From Ulota crispa (Eukaryota; Streptophyta; Bryopsida; Orthotrichales; Orthotrichaceae), in NCBI GenBank assembly GCA_963920765.1, contig OY987242.1, positions 28,296,002 through 28,360,001 on the forward strand: DNA of 64,000 nucleotides, read 5' to 3'. Under the pieces are notes generated by a model. That model was not told the origin of the DNA, did not search any database, and saw only the letters and a list, made by a program, of their open reading frames with translations. The position numbers were made by a program, and so were the translations under genes. This document shows, piece after piece, positions 23,744 through 35,265 of the stretch; position 1 is the stretch's first letter; every line of letters begins with the position of its first letter.

Positions 23744-25079
23744 GTGCTTCATCTTGCCACTGCAGAGTCCAACCTTCACATGGGAGCACGCATCCCTAGT
23801 GAATGGGAGAGCGTCAAGACTTTTTGTCCTCCACCTCGGATTGACACCCCAAGCGTATCCCATGTCCCGCAAACCTCCAAACGAGGTGGTGATTGCCAAC
23901 AGCTAAAGGACATGCTGCCAGGCCAATCCAACAAGGCCCAGAGAGGCAAAGAGGGAGTGAGGAGAAGTTCGAAGGATTTGTTACAAGGCCTGAAGCGGAG
24001 TAGGTCCACGGTGCGGGGGCTCCAAGGCATCGATAGACTCCGTGAAGGACATCTTGGGCGTGTTCAGTGCCGGCAGTCTGCTCCATTGACTTTAACGCAG
24101 AGGAGCGCAATGGTGGCGCCGGCAAGGTGGCAACCATTGGACATTAGGATAAGCAAATGCAGCCCCATTGTTTGCAAGCCTTGCTTTCAAGGCATGTGTA
24201 GAACCCTGGACGAATTGGGTGGCGCTGAATTTGAGAATTACATCACAACTCCCGGTGCTAGACTAGTTGGGAGGGCACCGACATCTCTACACCACTTGCC
24301 TACTGAGATCCATGAACACATGCACTTGCTTGAGGATTTCCACATTTTCACGCATGGATCCCGTCTGCCAGCAACTCTAGTGCAAAACCCAATGCATTCA
24401 CCAAGCAAGCATCAGTTTGTCAACAACAGCGGGTTCCAGGAGAGGGTTTGCGTTACGTTCCGGTGGGAGACATTGGACCTCAATCCCGGTATGGTAGATG
24501 ATGACCATGGAGTGCATGGTCTAGTGGTGGCACGATTTTACCACCATGTCACGAGGACTCCAATGTTCAATGTCAACTTTGGTGGAGCGATTGGCCAGCT
24601 TTCAGATTTGAGTTGAAGATACTACGGTCGAGGTTTCCACATTTTACCCGAGTATGCAGCAAATCCTCTTCAAGGGCACTTGTGATGTCATTGGAGATGG
24701 AACTGGACAGTCCACTCTTCAGGCGATACACACATCAGAGGATGATCGAGACTAGGAAGGTGACTATGAAGACTTCTAGTCCGTAGGAGGGTTAGGCTTC
24801 TTGTCCACTGACTCCAATGCTCCGTCGTTCCACGAAGACCCATTAAGGGAGTTGGGCTTTTGCAATAGCAACAAAGATGTCTCAAGCTGGTCTTTTGAGG
24901 AACAATTCAATGACGACCAGTGGCAAGACTGGAATGTCACACTTGCCCATGACACATCAAAATTCACTAGCCCTAAACTAGGACCAACATCAGCATTTGC
25001 TACTTGCAAAGTGGGTTATCTCATGCAATATTGGGAGGTGGACGTCCTTCAACATGTCATGGACAAGACAAATGGGTAA
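23744..25079 (+). pseudogene. N-terminal half of the piggyBac transposase pseudogene
   Basis: The frame from 23,744 to 24,616 encodes about 290 residues, basic at first, with NPGMVDDDHGVHGLVVARFY near its end; I do not recognise that segment. The frame then shifts, and an acidic stretch (HTSEDDRD, EGDYEDF at about 24,725-24,780) precedes FEEQFNDDQWQDWN. Acidic, Asp/Glu-rich N-termini are usual in piggyBac transposases. The last coding part, LMQYWEVDVLQHVMDKTNG, matches the position and pattern of the start of the piggyBac core (aromatic, helix, hydrophobic, TN). Coding stops 16 bp before the CACTA insertion and resumes after the gypsy element. The segment is GC-richer than its surroundings. 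The true start codon is uncertain. Confidence 0.55.
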
Positions 25080-25244
25080 TTCATAGAAGTGGTTTCACTA
25101 GTAGAAAACTCCTTCCAAAACAACAGAAAACCAAAAGTTTCTTGTTGATTTGGGCACTTGCCCACGCTAATTGACTAATTTAACAGAATTCTGTAAAAAA
25201 CTAAATACGTTCTGTTGATTTGGACACCATTATCTAAACCATCA

Positions 25245-26060
25245 GCAATTTTGGAATCTTTTGAAGATCTTTTGGAATTTTTTGTGAATCTTTAAGAATC
25301 TTCAAGAATCTTTTGGGAATCATTGAGAATCTTTGCAAGATTTTTAAGAATATTTAAGAATCTTTTTGAGATTTTTGAATCTTTGAGAATCTTTTAGGAA
25401 TCTTCATGAATCTTTGGAAATCTTTCGGAATCTTTTCAAGTTTTTTTGGAATCTTTGAGAATGTTTGAGAAAAATTAAGAATCTTTGAAAATCTTTGAAA
25501 ATCTTTTTGGAATCTTCAAGAATCTTTGGAAATCTTTGGAAATCTTTTCAAGTTTTTTTGGAATCTTTGAGGATGTTTGAGAACAATTGAGAATGTTTGA
25601 GAATCTTTGAGAATCTTTGAGAATCTTTTGGAATCTTTGGAAATCTTTTCAAGTTTTTTTGGAATCTTTAAGAATGTTTGAGAACAATTGAGAATCTTTG
25701 AAAATCTTTGAGAATCTATGAGAATCTGTGAGAATCTTTGAGAATCTTTTGGAATCTTTGAGAATCTTTTCAAGTTTTTTTGGAATTTTTAAGAATCTTT
25801 GAAAATCTTTGAGAATCTTTGAGAATCTTTTAGGAATCTTTGAGAATCATTTGGAATCTTTGGAAATCTTTTCAAGTATTTTGGAATCTTTGAGAATGTT
25901 TGAGAACAATTGAGAGTCTTTGAGAATCTTTGGAAATCTTTTGAAAATCTTTTTTGAAATTCAAAAAATCTTTAAAAATCTCTAAGAATTTTCAAGAACC
26001 TTTTTGGAATCTTTGAGAATCTTTTTAAAGTCTTTATGGAATTTGTTAAAGTACTTCAAA
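25245..26060. repeat. Degenerate GAATCTTTGA minisatellite inside the CACTA element
   Basis: Dozens of copies of GAATCTTTGA, GAATCTTTTG or GAAATCTTTT with AAGTTTTTTTGGAATC spacers. A higher-order unit of about 110 bp, with a TTTTCAAGTTTTTTTGGAATC landmark, recurs near 25,434, 25,548, 25,646 and 25,768. The minus-strand frame across it (25,773-25,516) reads a KDSQRFSKIL-type repeat and is a by-product of the periodicity. Confidence 0.9.
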
Positions 26061-26895
26061 GTACTTATAGAAATAGAATCTCTTAGATTGAATTAGAGTC
26101 CTTTAGAAATCTTTTTGTAAATCATCAAAATACTTTCAAAAAAACTATCACAATAGTTTAGGTTTGTTTTTGAAATCTTTCTAAAATCTTTTTGGACCTC
26201 ATTAAATTTTTTTGAAGTTTTAAAAAATAAAAGAAGTTTTCAAAAAAAAAGAATCTTTTAGAAGTTTGAGTGTACATTGACTAGTTTTATTCTCTTTACT
26301 TTTCACAATTTCGTTAGATTTAAAATTAGCAACCTTTAAAGTCAAGTAAAAACATGACCATAATAACAAAAAACTCAACAATTTTTTGTTGATCTACATA
26401 CTTTTGGACACAACTTCACTAATTCAACAAAATTTTATATAAAAATTACAACATTTTGTTGTTTTAAATACCAAAATTTCTTTACAAACAAATATAAATG
26501 ATGCTCCTCAATTCTTTCAAGAAATCATATATGTCCCTTAAGGATTAAAAATACCAAAAATATCTTTGTGTTACATGATAACCAAGTGTATAGTTTAATG
26601 CAAATTCTTACAAGAAACCAAAGGTGATTTTTACATTTCAAATAACACAAGGATATATTTAACATTTCAAAATAGAAGAGTTAGTTTAATAATTTTCTAA
26701 AATAATAGGAGTATAATTGATATTCCTACAAAAAATAAGGACTATTTTTTATGTTTCACATATTTTTGGCGTAAACTTGATATTTTGAAAGACTTAAAGG
26801 ACATTTTTAGTATTTTTCCTTCTATTACTAACCAAATGAATTAAAAAAAAACAATCTTATAAAATATTTTTATAAGCTTTAAAAGATGGAAATTG

Positions 26896-27290
26896 ATATG
26901 TGTACCACACCCTTCCAATTACTATACCACACCACGAGGTAAATATTAGATTTCTACCATCAAAAAGCTGAATTTGAAAATTTTGAATTCAAATTTGGAC
27001 TTAGAGACCATGGTATTGTCTAGAACCATAAAAAAAGTTGCAATTCAACAACACCCAATGAAAAAGTTTAGTTAGGGAGAAAATTGTTAATTTTACTTTT
27101 GTTTGTAAAAAAAGATAAGCTTTTTCATTGGGTGTTGTTGAATTGCAACCTTTTTTATGGTCCTAGACATATCATGGTCTCTAAGTCCAAATTTGAATTC
27201 AAAATTCTCAAACTCAAATTTTTGATAGTAGAAATCTAAAATTTACCCCAAGGGTATGGTATAGTAGTTTAAAGGGTGTGGTTCACATAT
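26896..27290. mobile_element. MITE with long terminal inverted repeats nested in the CACTA element
   Basis: Left arm 26,896-27,066 and right arm 27,120-27,290 are inverted copies at roughly 85-90 percent identity. The ends read ATATGTGTACCACACCC and ATATGTGAACCACACCC. The loop is about 53 bp. The target duplication is ambiguous (TA, or TTGA/TTAA). It has no coding capacity. Confidence 0.8.
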
Positions 27291-28219
27291 TAATGCCCTT
27301 AAAAAATATCCAAAACTATTCAAAAGTCAATAGAATTATGATTTTATAATTGCAAGGTTTTAATTCTGTAACTTTTCACGACTTCATGTTATTTGAAGCT
27401 ATCAAACTATGGAGGCTATTTTAACAAAATAAGATTCTTTTTACAAAAAAACTAGCACAAAATAATAATTATTAATGAATCCAACTTTTGCATGCAACAA
27501 TCTTTATGAGATTTGTGAATTCCCAAAAAAATTTATAAACAAAATCAAAAGGATGGCAATAAACAATTTATTTAAAATTTCTAAGCACCTTCTCTGATTT
27601 TAGCTCATAACTTTTGATAAAAAGATTGAAATCCAAAAAAAATTGTTGGAGGTGAAAGTAAAATACATTTACCAATTTTTTTTAAGTTTAAGTTTTTTGA
27701 GAAAAAATCCTTCAATGGGCGGAAATAGCCTCTAAAGTCCACTAGATTACTAAAGACAAGAACATTTAAAGTACAAATAGAATCAAGATACTAATGTGAG
27801 CATGCGCTTTTGCACATACTCTAGTGGTTTTGAGAATGTGCTAAAGGTGTGGAGTGTGAGAGGAGAGGTGGAAGGTTCAAACCCCACTATCAGCAACTGC
27901 CTGGGGGCTTGGGCAGCCGCCCGGAAGTTTGGGCAGCTGCCCATCCCCTAAAAAGTTCACATTTTTGTAAAATTAAAACCAAATTCTATGAAAAAAAAAA
28001 TTTAAAAATGAAAAGAAATAGAATTGAACAACATAAAATACGTAATAGAAATCCACAGCAAATTAACAAAAAACTGTAAATAATGAACAGAAAATCAACA
28101 AAAAAGTACCCAAATCAACTTGACCAAATTCATAGAAAAAATCAACAGTTTTTGGTTGAAATTCTGTTGATTTTGTGTTGAATTTTCTAATAGTGTTTGC
28201 TTCTTCTGCATGCATGATC

Positions 28220-28223
28220 ACGT
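28220..28223. repeat. Target-site duplication of the gypsy element (left copy)
   Basis: ACGT directly precedes the LTR at 28,224; its partner ACGT is at 38,792-38,795. The next base allows ACGTT to be read as 5 bp if the terminal T is shared with the LTR. Confidence 0.75.
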
Positions 28224-30381
28224 TGTCGGGTTGAGAGGAGCGCGCCTTGAGAATACGCAGGGTGTCTTGCTGCGATCGTGCGTTGCCGACTGAAAACGTT
28301 GTCAATCTTGATTTTCTCTTCAAATCTTCAGTCTTCAGTCTTCCGTTGGCCTGTTCTGTGGCTGGCTCTAAGGGTATAAGGGTCAAAGTAGGGATAAGAG
28401 CCCACTGGATACGGGACGGGTAGATCGGGACAGCAGACACGAGCTGCCGTCCGTATGACGGGATCCTAAAATCAAATTTACGATCTGCTGGCCAAAACTC
28501 CAGATCATGAGAACAGAGCAAGTCTCGACCATGTGGGTGATCAATCCCACTTCGTCACCACGACAATAAATGGGGTTAAGTTTGGTTTAACCCAAACTGC
28601 CCGCAACAAAGTTTACAAAACAGAATGGAAATGAATTGACAAACGAGCCTCCAAAACCGGCTAGGAATAACAAAGTCACATCCCACACATACATAAAAAA
28701 TAAACCCAAAACATTCCTCTTGAAATCTTCATATCTTCAGATCTTCAAGTCTTCATGTCTTCAAGTTTTCAAGTCTTCATGTTTTAATAAAAACAATGGG
28801 GAAAATCACAAATAACAAGTCCTAGAAAAGGCAGCAACCTTCTATCTAATGCCACAGATGGCTCAAAGATTCAAATGCTAAGTGTAATAGCAATTTGAAA
28901 AGCTCTCCTAACCTTCTAACATCCCTCTAAATTTCAACTCAATCTAAGATACTGTCCAAAAGTTATGCGAGTTCAAAGTAGAGGCTCTTCTTCCTCTTTA
29001 CAAACTAAACACTGCCTCTAAAAACCTCTATAACTTTTGTTCTATACATCACCCATAAAAACGTGATATCAATTTAGAAAGATGATATCATTGGCTACAA
29101 TCCGTAAATTTTTCACTTCAAAATAAAACTCTGTCCAAAAGTTCTAGTCAATCAAAATGTGGGTCTCAATTTTTTAGAGAGCACCCAAACTCCCAACTTC
29201 TACCCACTATAACTTCTTCAATAAAACTCCAAATGAAATGATTAAAGACAATTCAAAAAGCTATGACAACAAACTGCCATTCCTAAAAATTTGAGAAGGA
29301 AATTTCATACCGTCCAAAAGTTGTAGCTCTTCAAAGTCTCAGCCCTTTCCTAAGAAAAGGGCAGCCACCTCCAAACCTTCACACCTCCATAACTTTCTTG
29401 TCCAAGCTTCAAATCTCAAATTTAAGGACTTTCTAGAAAGCCAAGACTAAGATAAACACCCTTTCCAAATCTTGTTGCAAAATAATATACAGATCATAAG
29501 TTATGGCTTGTCGAAGTCTCAGCCTTTCTTCATAGTTTGGCTTTTTGACTCCAAAATTCAAACACTCATAACTTTTGCATCACAACTTCAAATCAAGCTT
29601 GCAAACTCATTTTAGAAAGGTAATCACACAAAGAACAACCTCCTCAAATTTCAATTCAAAATCACGTATACACAGAAAAAAATCTCACATCAAAGTTTCG
29701 GGATTTTTCCCCTTCTTCTCAACAACACTCATACACTAACTTCCAACAACTAAGGGATCTTTCCTCCACAATTTCGACCCTATCTAACGTAGGGAGGTGG
29801 GGCACATCAGCCCATGCCCTCCCTATCCTAACCCCACTATAGATGCCAAACCCTTTCTCCTTTCACACCTTTCCTATTGACTTCTAAACCCTTAGTATTT
29901 TTATTCAAACAAAGGCAAAATATATGAGCCTTCCAAAACATCTAGATAAACATATGAAAATGATTAAATTACAAAATAAATGCCATCGTAAAGTGGCCAC
30001 GTGCCCTTGCAAGCATATAATAGCGTCAAACGCTTGTCTTCAGTCGCCAAGTCGTGGACTTGGTTGGCTGGAGAAGCGGTCGTCTCTGGTCGCCCGCCGG
30101 TCCGGGTTCGAATCCCATCGGGCTCGTCAAGCGGTGATGGCGGCTCACGACTTGGCAGCTAGTGAGGCAGGAAATTGGCCCAGCCAACCCGCTACCTACC
30201 CCCTGAGCTGTGCATGTGACAAGACGGCGCAGCGCACTGGAATCTATGGCCGCTGCGCTGTCACCAAACCGTGGTCCTCACCACGACCACCCCTTTTGCC
30301 TCAACTGTTGATTTATTGAAATCAACACAAACATAAACATATAACGAGTATCTACATGATGGAGATATCTCCATCAGAACA
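28224..30381 (-). repeat. 3' LTR of the gypsy element
   Basis: It matches 36,633-38,791 almost base for base. It holds the palindrome GATGGAGATATCTCCATC at its outer edge (30,359-30,376), an 11-bp inverted repeat (30,046-30,056 and 30,146-30,156) enclosing a tRNA-like B box, and a series of CTTCA-type repeats near 28,730-28,790. The minus-strand open frame at its gag-distal edge (28,521-28,063) starts in the LTR and is not expected to be translated. Confidence 0.95.
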
Positions 30382-30394
30382 TGCACCCTCTCTA
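30382..30394 (-). other. Polypurine tract of the gypsy element
   Basis: On the minus strand AGAGAGGGTGCA directly precedes the 3' LTR. It overlaps the stop codon of the pol frame (TAG, then AGAGGG). Position and purine content fit the plus-strand primer. Confidence 0.65.
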
Positions 30395-32011
30395 AACCTG
30401 CACATCCTCCGGTATGTGCCAAGTTTGCTCGTCCTCTATATCTTGGTTGTCTTCTGCATCTTCCGAATCTTCGTCTCTATCTTCAGCTCTTTCGTGGCTT
30501 TGCACCTTTTGAGGGTCAAAAATCTCCTCAAGGTCTTCATGATGAAATCTTCCACTCCTTCGAAAAGCTTTGATTCGTTTACCTGCAACAGGCACGCGCA
30601 GAGCAGTCCCATCCAATTCCCTAAGTGAATAAGTGCCGTTGGTGTGCATTTTCATTACAACATAGGGTCCAAACCATCTCTTAGCAAATTTGCGCACTGT
30701 ACTATGCTGATGCTCTAATGTACTGTCAAACACAAGGACCCAATCACCCTCTCCGATCTGCTTGGTTCTTAATTTGTGTGTTTTGTCGAATCGCTTTTTA
30801 TTGCTGAGCCTCGCTGTCTTCATCTTCTCCAATGCAATATCAAGGTCACTTGACAACCTTCCAAGCTGCTGAATCCGAAGTTCCAACAGTCTTTCTCTGC
30901 TTATACCATCCTCCCATAAAAGAAACACCCATGTGGGAATAACCTCTTCCGCCGGCATAATAGGTTTTTGCCCATACACAAGTTCGACAGGCATGTAACC
31001 AGTAACTGTATTGTGCGTAGTTCTGTCGGCCCACAAAGCAAATGGTAATAGCTTTGGCCACATATTTGGTTTGCCTTTACAAGCTTTAACCAAAGCATGA
31101 ATGATCGGAGGATGCCCTCTCTCAATCTTGCCATTAGCCTCAGGGTTGTAAGCCGTCGTCAGCTTCAACTACACACCATAACGTTTGAAGAACTCTTTGG
31201 CCTCAGTGGCATTTAGTACTCCTCTGTCAGCTCTCATTTGGCCAATGCTGCCATAACGACTGAAGATGTCTTCGAGTATAAATCGGCATACATTTTCGGT
31301 AGCCTTGGTCCTCAAAGCTTTGCTCTCAACAAAGTTTGAGAGCTCCTCTCGTGCCAAAACAAGGTACTTCATTCCCCACATAGCATTTGGCATGGCTACC
31401 AAATCTATCATCCACTGAAAATGGATTGCTAGAGGGTAAGTAGGATGTAATTCATCTCTGTGGCGCACCTTGGATTGCAGTTGGCACACCACACAAGAAA
31501 TTACAAACTCTTCAACGTCTTTGTAAAGTCCTTTCCACCAGTACCTCTCCTTGATTTTTGTGTAAGTGGCCCATACACCTCTGTGACCTACCCAAAGAGT
31601 ATCATGGAATTCCTTGAGAACTTCAGCTTTGGTCTTAGAGTCCCCCACCACTCTCAATGGTACTTCATCAGCTCTTTTTGCCCTCTTCCATAAAAATCCT
31701 TCTCTCAAAAGATATCTATAGGATTGATGCCTGATGTCTTTGAATGTTTTGTCTGTCCATCCTTCTTGCAGCTTCATTGTGCTCAAATATAGCCCAATGT
31801 CTTTCAATTTTTCTTCATAAAGCTTAGCTTTGAATGGCAAAGCATCGATCGATGAACTTTCAGCATCTATCGTCACCACATAGCCTCCATGCAATAAATC
31901 TTCGACATCTTCGTGGCCCATCATCTCATCTTCATTAGAATACCTTGCCCTAGACAACATATTGGCAACAAAATTCTTTTTGCCTTCAATGTGTACTAGA
32001 ACCGGATTCAT
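30392..32011 (-). pseudogene. Integrase of the gypsy element
   Basis: Same frame as RT. The HHCC zinc domain is FHDTLWVGHRG followed by SCVVCQ. The catalytic core shows FQWMIDLVAMP (first Asp), MRADRGVLN (second Asp) and EANGKIERGH (Glu). A TAG at 31,169 splits the core just before LKLTTAYNPEANGK. The C-terminus is basic, then acidic (EDRDEDSEDAEDNQDIEDEQ), and ends at TAG by the polypurine tract. I see no clear chromodomain. Confidence 0.9.
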
Positions 32012-32159
32012 AGATTTGATGTAGGCGATCCATCAAAGCATTGCAATGTCTGGTGAAGAACAATTTGCTATCATCCCCAGCAAAGGTAAGCAATCAGTCT
32101 CCAGTACCACCTCTGCTCCAATAAGGTAGTTTCTGTCCGCCTTCAGAGCTGTAAGAGCA

Positions 32160-34060
32160 CCTCATAGTTCTCTTTTCACTTGTGAATATGCTCTCTGACG
32201 CTCTGTCAAAATCCTTGCTCCAAATTGAATAGCAAATCTTTTGCCTTCCACATCATCTTGTCCAATAGCCCAACCTATGGCAATTGGACTTGTATCAACA
32301 GTCACGATCACCGGCCTCTTGCAATCATAGTTCACTTGCTTGAGAACTGGTGGCGACTCCAAAATCCTCTTCAACTCTTCCATAGCCAAGTTTTGCTCAT
32401 TTTCCCAAATGAATTTGGTTCTCTTACGCAATAATTTGTAGAGAGGCTCTGATATATGAGCAAAATGGGGAATCTATATGTGATAGAAGACACAAGCTCC
32501 AAGAAACCTCCTTACTTCGGTGATATTGCTACAGGCTTTCATTCTTCCAATAGCATCAATCTTTTCAGGATTAGGTTTTCTTCCATAAGAGCCACATAAG
32601 TGCCTAACCACCAAAATTTCATTCACCCCAAACTTTGACTTATCAATGGATAGAGTCAAATTCACCTCCTCAAGTCTGCCCAAGATTTGAGCCACGTCAT
32701 GAATATGGTTGCTTACAAAAGCTCGGCAACCATCACTCTGAATCGTCAAGTCTCTTTGATTCTCCTTGCATCCTTTTATTGGGATATCATCCACAAAAGG
32801 TATGGTTTTCTCTGGCACAAAGTCTCTTAAAATTTGATTCATAGCGCTTTGCATGTGTGCCACTGAATTAGTAGCGCCTTGAGGCAATGTGCACATACGC
32901 ACCAATCCAAGAGGAGTCTTCATGGTCGTCAAATCCCTGCTTTGAGCAGCAAGTTGAAATTGATCATAACCAGAGTATAGATCTCCAATGGAATAGATTG
33001 CATGTCCAGCAAATGCCTCCGCCACTTCGTCAACAACAGGGCCTGATCTTTTGTTTCTGATTGTAACTTTGTTTGCAGGCTGCATATCTTGAATGAACCT
33101 CAATGCTCCTGACTTCTTTGGCACAGTAAACCAACGGTTTGAATATGAGGCCATTGAAGGCTCTAGTATGCCCATGCGCGTCTTTTCTTTGAGCAACTCC
33201 ACTAATTTCGGCAGTAGAGCTCTAGGCACTGGAATAGGCTTCAAATCCCATGGTATATGTGGTACTGTGAATATGACCATTGGTGCTACAACACTTGGCT
33301 GCACACATCCAATCTCATCTGAAGAAGAAGCAAAGGCCTTTCCATGCATCAAAAGCATGTCTTGAAATTTCTTTTTCTCTGGCTCAGTCAGGAAACCATC
33401 TCCTCCAATCTTGAGGTTAGCTAGAGTCTCTTTGGTGAATTTGTGTCCAATTCTCCTTGACTCTCTCAAACTTGGCTCTTTTTCAGCTTGTTTGATGTGA
33501 TCATCAGTGTCAAATGGTAGCTGAGTAGCCACTGGCTTCATTTTCTTGTTCACAGTCTTGTACTTGGTATGTACTGCAGCTTCAGGTCTATATCCATCGA
33601 TATTAGAAGAACACAGCTTTGCCATTGCTGTGTAAATCTCATGATGCATTGCAGCTGTATGGACATCAATAAGACAATAAGTAGTCGGCTCTGCATCCTT
33701 ATTTGTCTTCAAATCTTGCAGAGTATGCAAGATATCATCTGGCATGCCACTTTCTTCATACACACCAGTAATGCTCTCATCTTCTTCAAGAACCTTCATT
33801 TTTTTTAGGTTTTTCTCCTTCTTTTTGATAAATCTTTTATGTACATGGTCCAAGTCTTTGGCATCCATGAAACTCGCAAATCCACACTTTGTCACGCTCA
33901 AAAATCCACACTTGAAAGCAGTATGTATATTGGGGAATTTTCTAGTATTGATATCCTTGGCACCCGTGGATCCCCACATCCCATGTGTGCCCTCTAGAAA
34001 TCCGGAAAATTCAGAGAAGTCGGCAAAGATACTTCTCTGAGTTGCATTCGATGCCTTTCA
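32160..34060 (-). pseudogene. Reverse transcriptase and RNase H of the gypsy element
   Basis: The frame from 33,979 is open for 501 codons to a TAG at 32,474 and resumes in frame. RT motifs: WFTVPKKSGALRFIQDMQPA, GDLYSGYDQFQL, PLGLVRMCTLPQGATNS and the catalytic FVDDI. RNase H begins VIVTVDTSPIAIGWAIGQDD and reaches YSQVKREL before a TGA at 32,162; the domain continues in the same frame to WIAYIKSMNP and HIEGKKNFVANMLSR after another TGA near 32,031. The unit converts element RNA to DNA. All stops are one transition from Gln, Arg or Trp codons. Confidence 0.9.
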
Positions 34061-35265
34061 TTGTTAGCTCTCACAGTTAAGAACTGCACTGACTTCTTCC
34101 CATCTATACTTCAAATTCGAGCATAGTGAGATCCATCATCCAACACTTTAGTTTCCATGCGTGAAGCAGTGATGAAAGGTTGGCCTAGAAGCACTGGATA
34201 TGCCCCAGTATTCTGAACAAAGAAATTCTGCTCAACCTCCACATCTCCAATCTTTGCTGGCACTAAAGGACAAGCTCCATACAATGAACTGCGCCCATTG
34301 TTAGCTGCTCTCATCACCCAGCCATGTTCTGTGTCAATTGGTCATTTGCCCTTCTCATAGATCTTGCGAGATATGATGTTGATCTCTGAACCATGATCTA
34401 CAAGGGCCAAAACAGACTCATCCATTCCACCAAGCTTCACTTTCGTCTCAGTGGTGGCTCTAGCCCAATACGGTTGCTGAAACTCAGTCTCGACATCATG
34501 AGGCCCATCAGTAGAATGATCACAACTGAACTCAAAAGTCTTAGCTTCAATCTTTGATACTCCATCATCAGATGTCTGAACTTTTGCCTCATTAGCCTTT
34601 CCATTTGAGCGCTGCACCCTCTCTGGCTCTTTTCTTGCCACCTCCGTGAGTGTAATTTCACTACAGTGAGCCTCATGGTCTTCCATCATGGCAAAAACTT
34701 TGCCAATCTCAATCTCTTCATTGATGGTCATGTGAGTGTCCAAAGCACTCACCATCACAGTCTCCGCTGTCATCTGTCTCTTTCGCTTGATGATGTCGAT
34801 GATCAGCTCATGAAAGTCTTTCTTGGCTATGCCAAGTGCTTCCCTCAATGTGAACTCGATCTTGGCATCCAAGATCCTCTCCTCCAATATTTCCTTCATA
34901 TCAATGGAAGTCTCAATATCGGACTGGAGCTTGTAAACATGGCTCTTCCCCTTTGGCTTGCCAGAATCCTCTTTTTCATAGCCTCTTCCGCTACCGCTAG
35001 ACTGCCCCCAGTCTTTATCAGGAAGCAAATAATCCTCAGGGTGCACAAAGCTTGGACTTTGTGTCTTCGAGCGCGTTTGTACTCTGCGCCTCGACTCATT
35101 TGCAGAATCTTTCTGCGCTTGAGCCCTCTTCTTTGATGAAAGCTCTTCACCATCTTCGGCTTCAACTCTCCCACGCTTCTCTTCAACTGAGGCCTCATAG
35201 TGATCAACATTGGCTTGATCTCTCCCCAAAAATGCTTTGATGCTGCTTGCATCAACCGGGTCTTC
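34060..35265 (-). pseudogene. gag-protease linker and aspartic protease of the gypsy element
   Basis: This continues the gag frame with TGA codons at 34,342 and 34,111. A charged linker rich in Lys/Glu and coiled-coil-like stretches leads to the protease: KLGGMDESVLALVDHGSEIN, where D-H-G replaces the usual D-S/T-G, followed by IISRKIYEKGK, and later AYPVLLGQPFITASRM, a flap/second-half pattern. It would cleave the polyprotein. Near 34,040 the coding frame moves by -1 into the pol frame. Confidence 0.75.

Larger units (their letters stand above)
25096..28195. mobile_element. Non-autonomous CACTA (EnSpm) element, 3.1 kb
   Basis: It begins CACTAGTAGAAAA at 25,096 and ends with the complement of CACTATTAGAAAA at 28,195. 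The flanks carry the 3-bp duplication TTT (25,093-25,095 and 28,196-28,198). Short subterminal motifs around CAACAGAATTT and TTGTTGATTT recur in both orientations near the ends. There is no transposase: the interior holds a GAATCTTT-type minisatellite (25.2-26.1 kb), a MITE (26.9-27.3 kb) and AT-rich DNA, so it must be moved by a partner element elsewhere. It interrupts the piggyBac transposase gene. Confidence 0.9.

Noticed and set aside
25516-25773. KDSQRF-repeat protein frame
   Set aside because: Direct translation of the GAATCTTT minisatellite.
25245-26060. CRISPR-like array
   Set aside because: No constant repeat with unique spacers; eukaryotic context; it is a simple degenerate minisatellite.
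28063-28521. 152-codon minus-strand open frame crossing the LTR edge, repeated as 104 codons at 36,616-36,930
   Set aside because: It lies in the LTR, differs only by flank at its end, and has no domain; a by-product of the LTR sequence.
30105-30130. A true tRNA gene in the LTR
   Set aside because: The B box is perfect, but I could not form a 7-bp acceptor stem or a clear anticodon arm, so only a tRNA-like fragment is reported.
29924-30319. 131-codon plus-strand open frame in the LTR (and 98 codons at 38,333-38,629)
   Set aside because: Antisense to the element, spans the tRNA-like box, and the second copy is cut short by a one-base insertion; no protein features.
34666-35136. 156-codon plus-strand frame
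   Set aside because: Shadow of the gypsy gag-protease linker.
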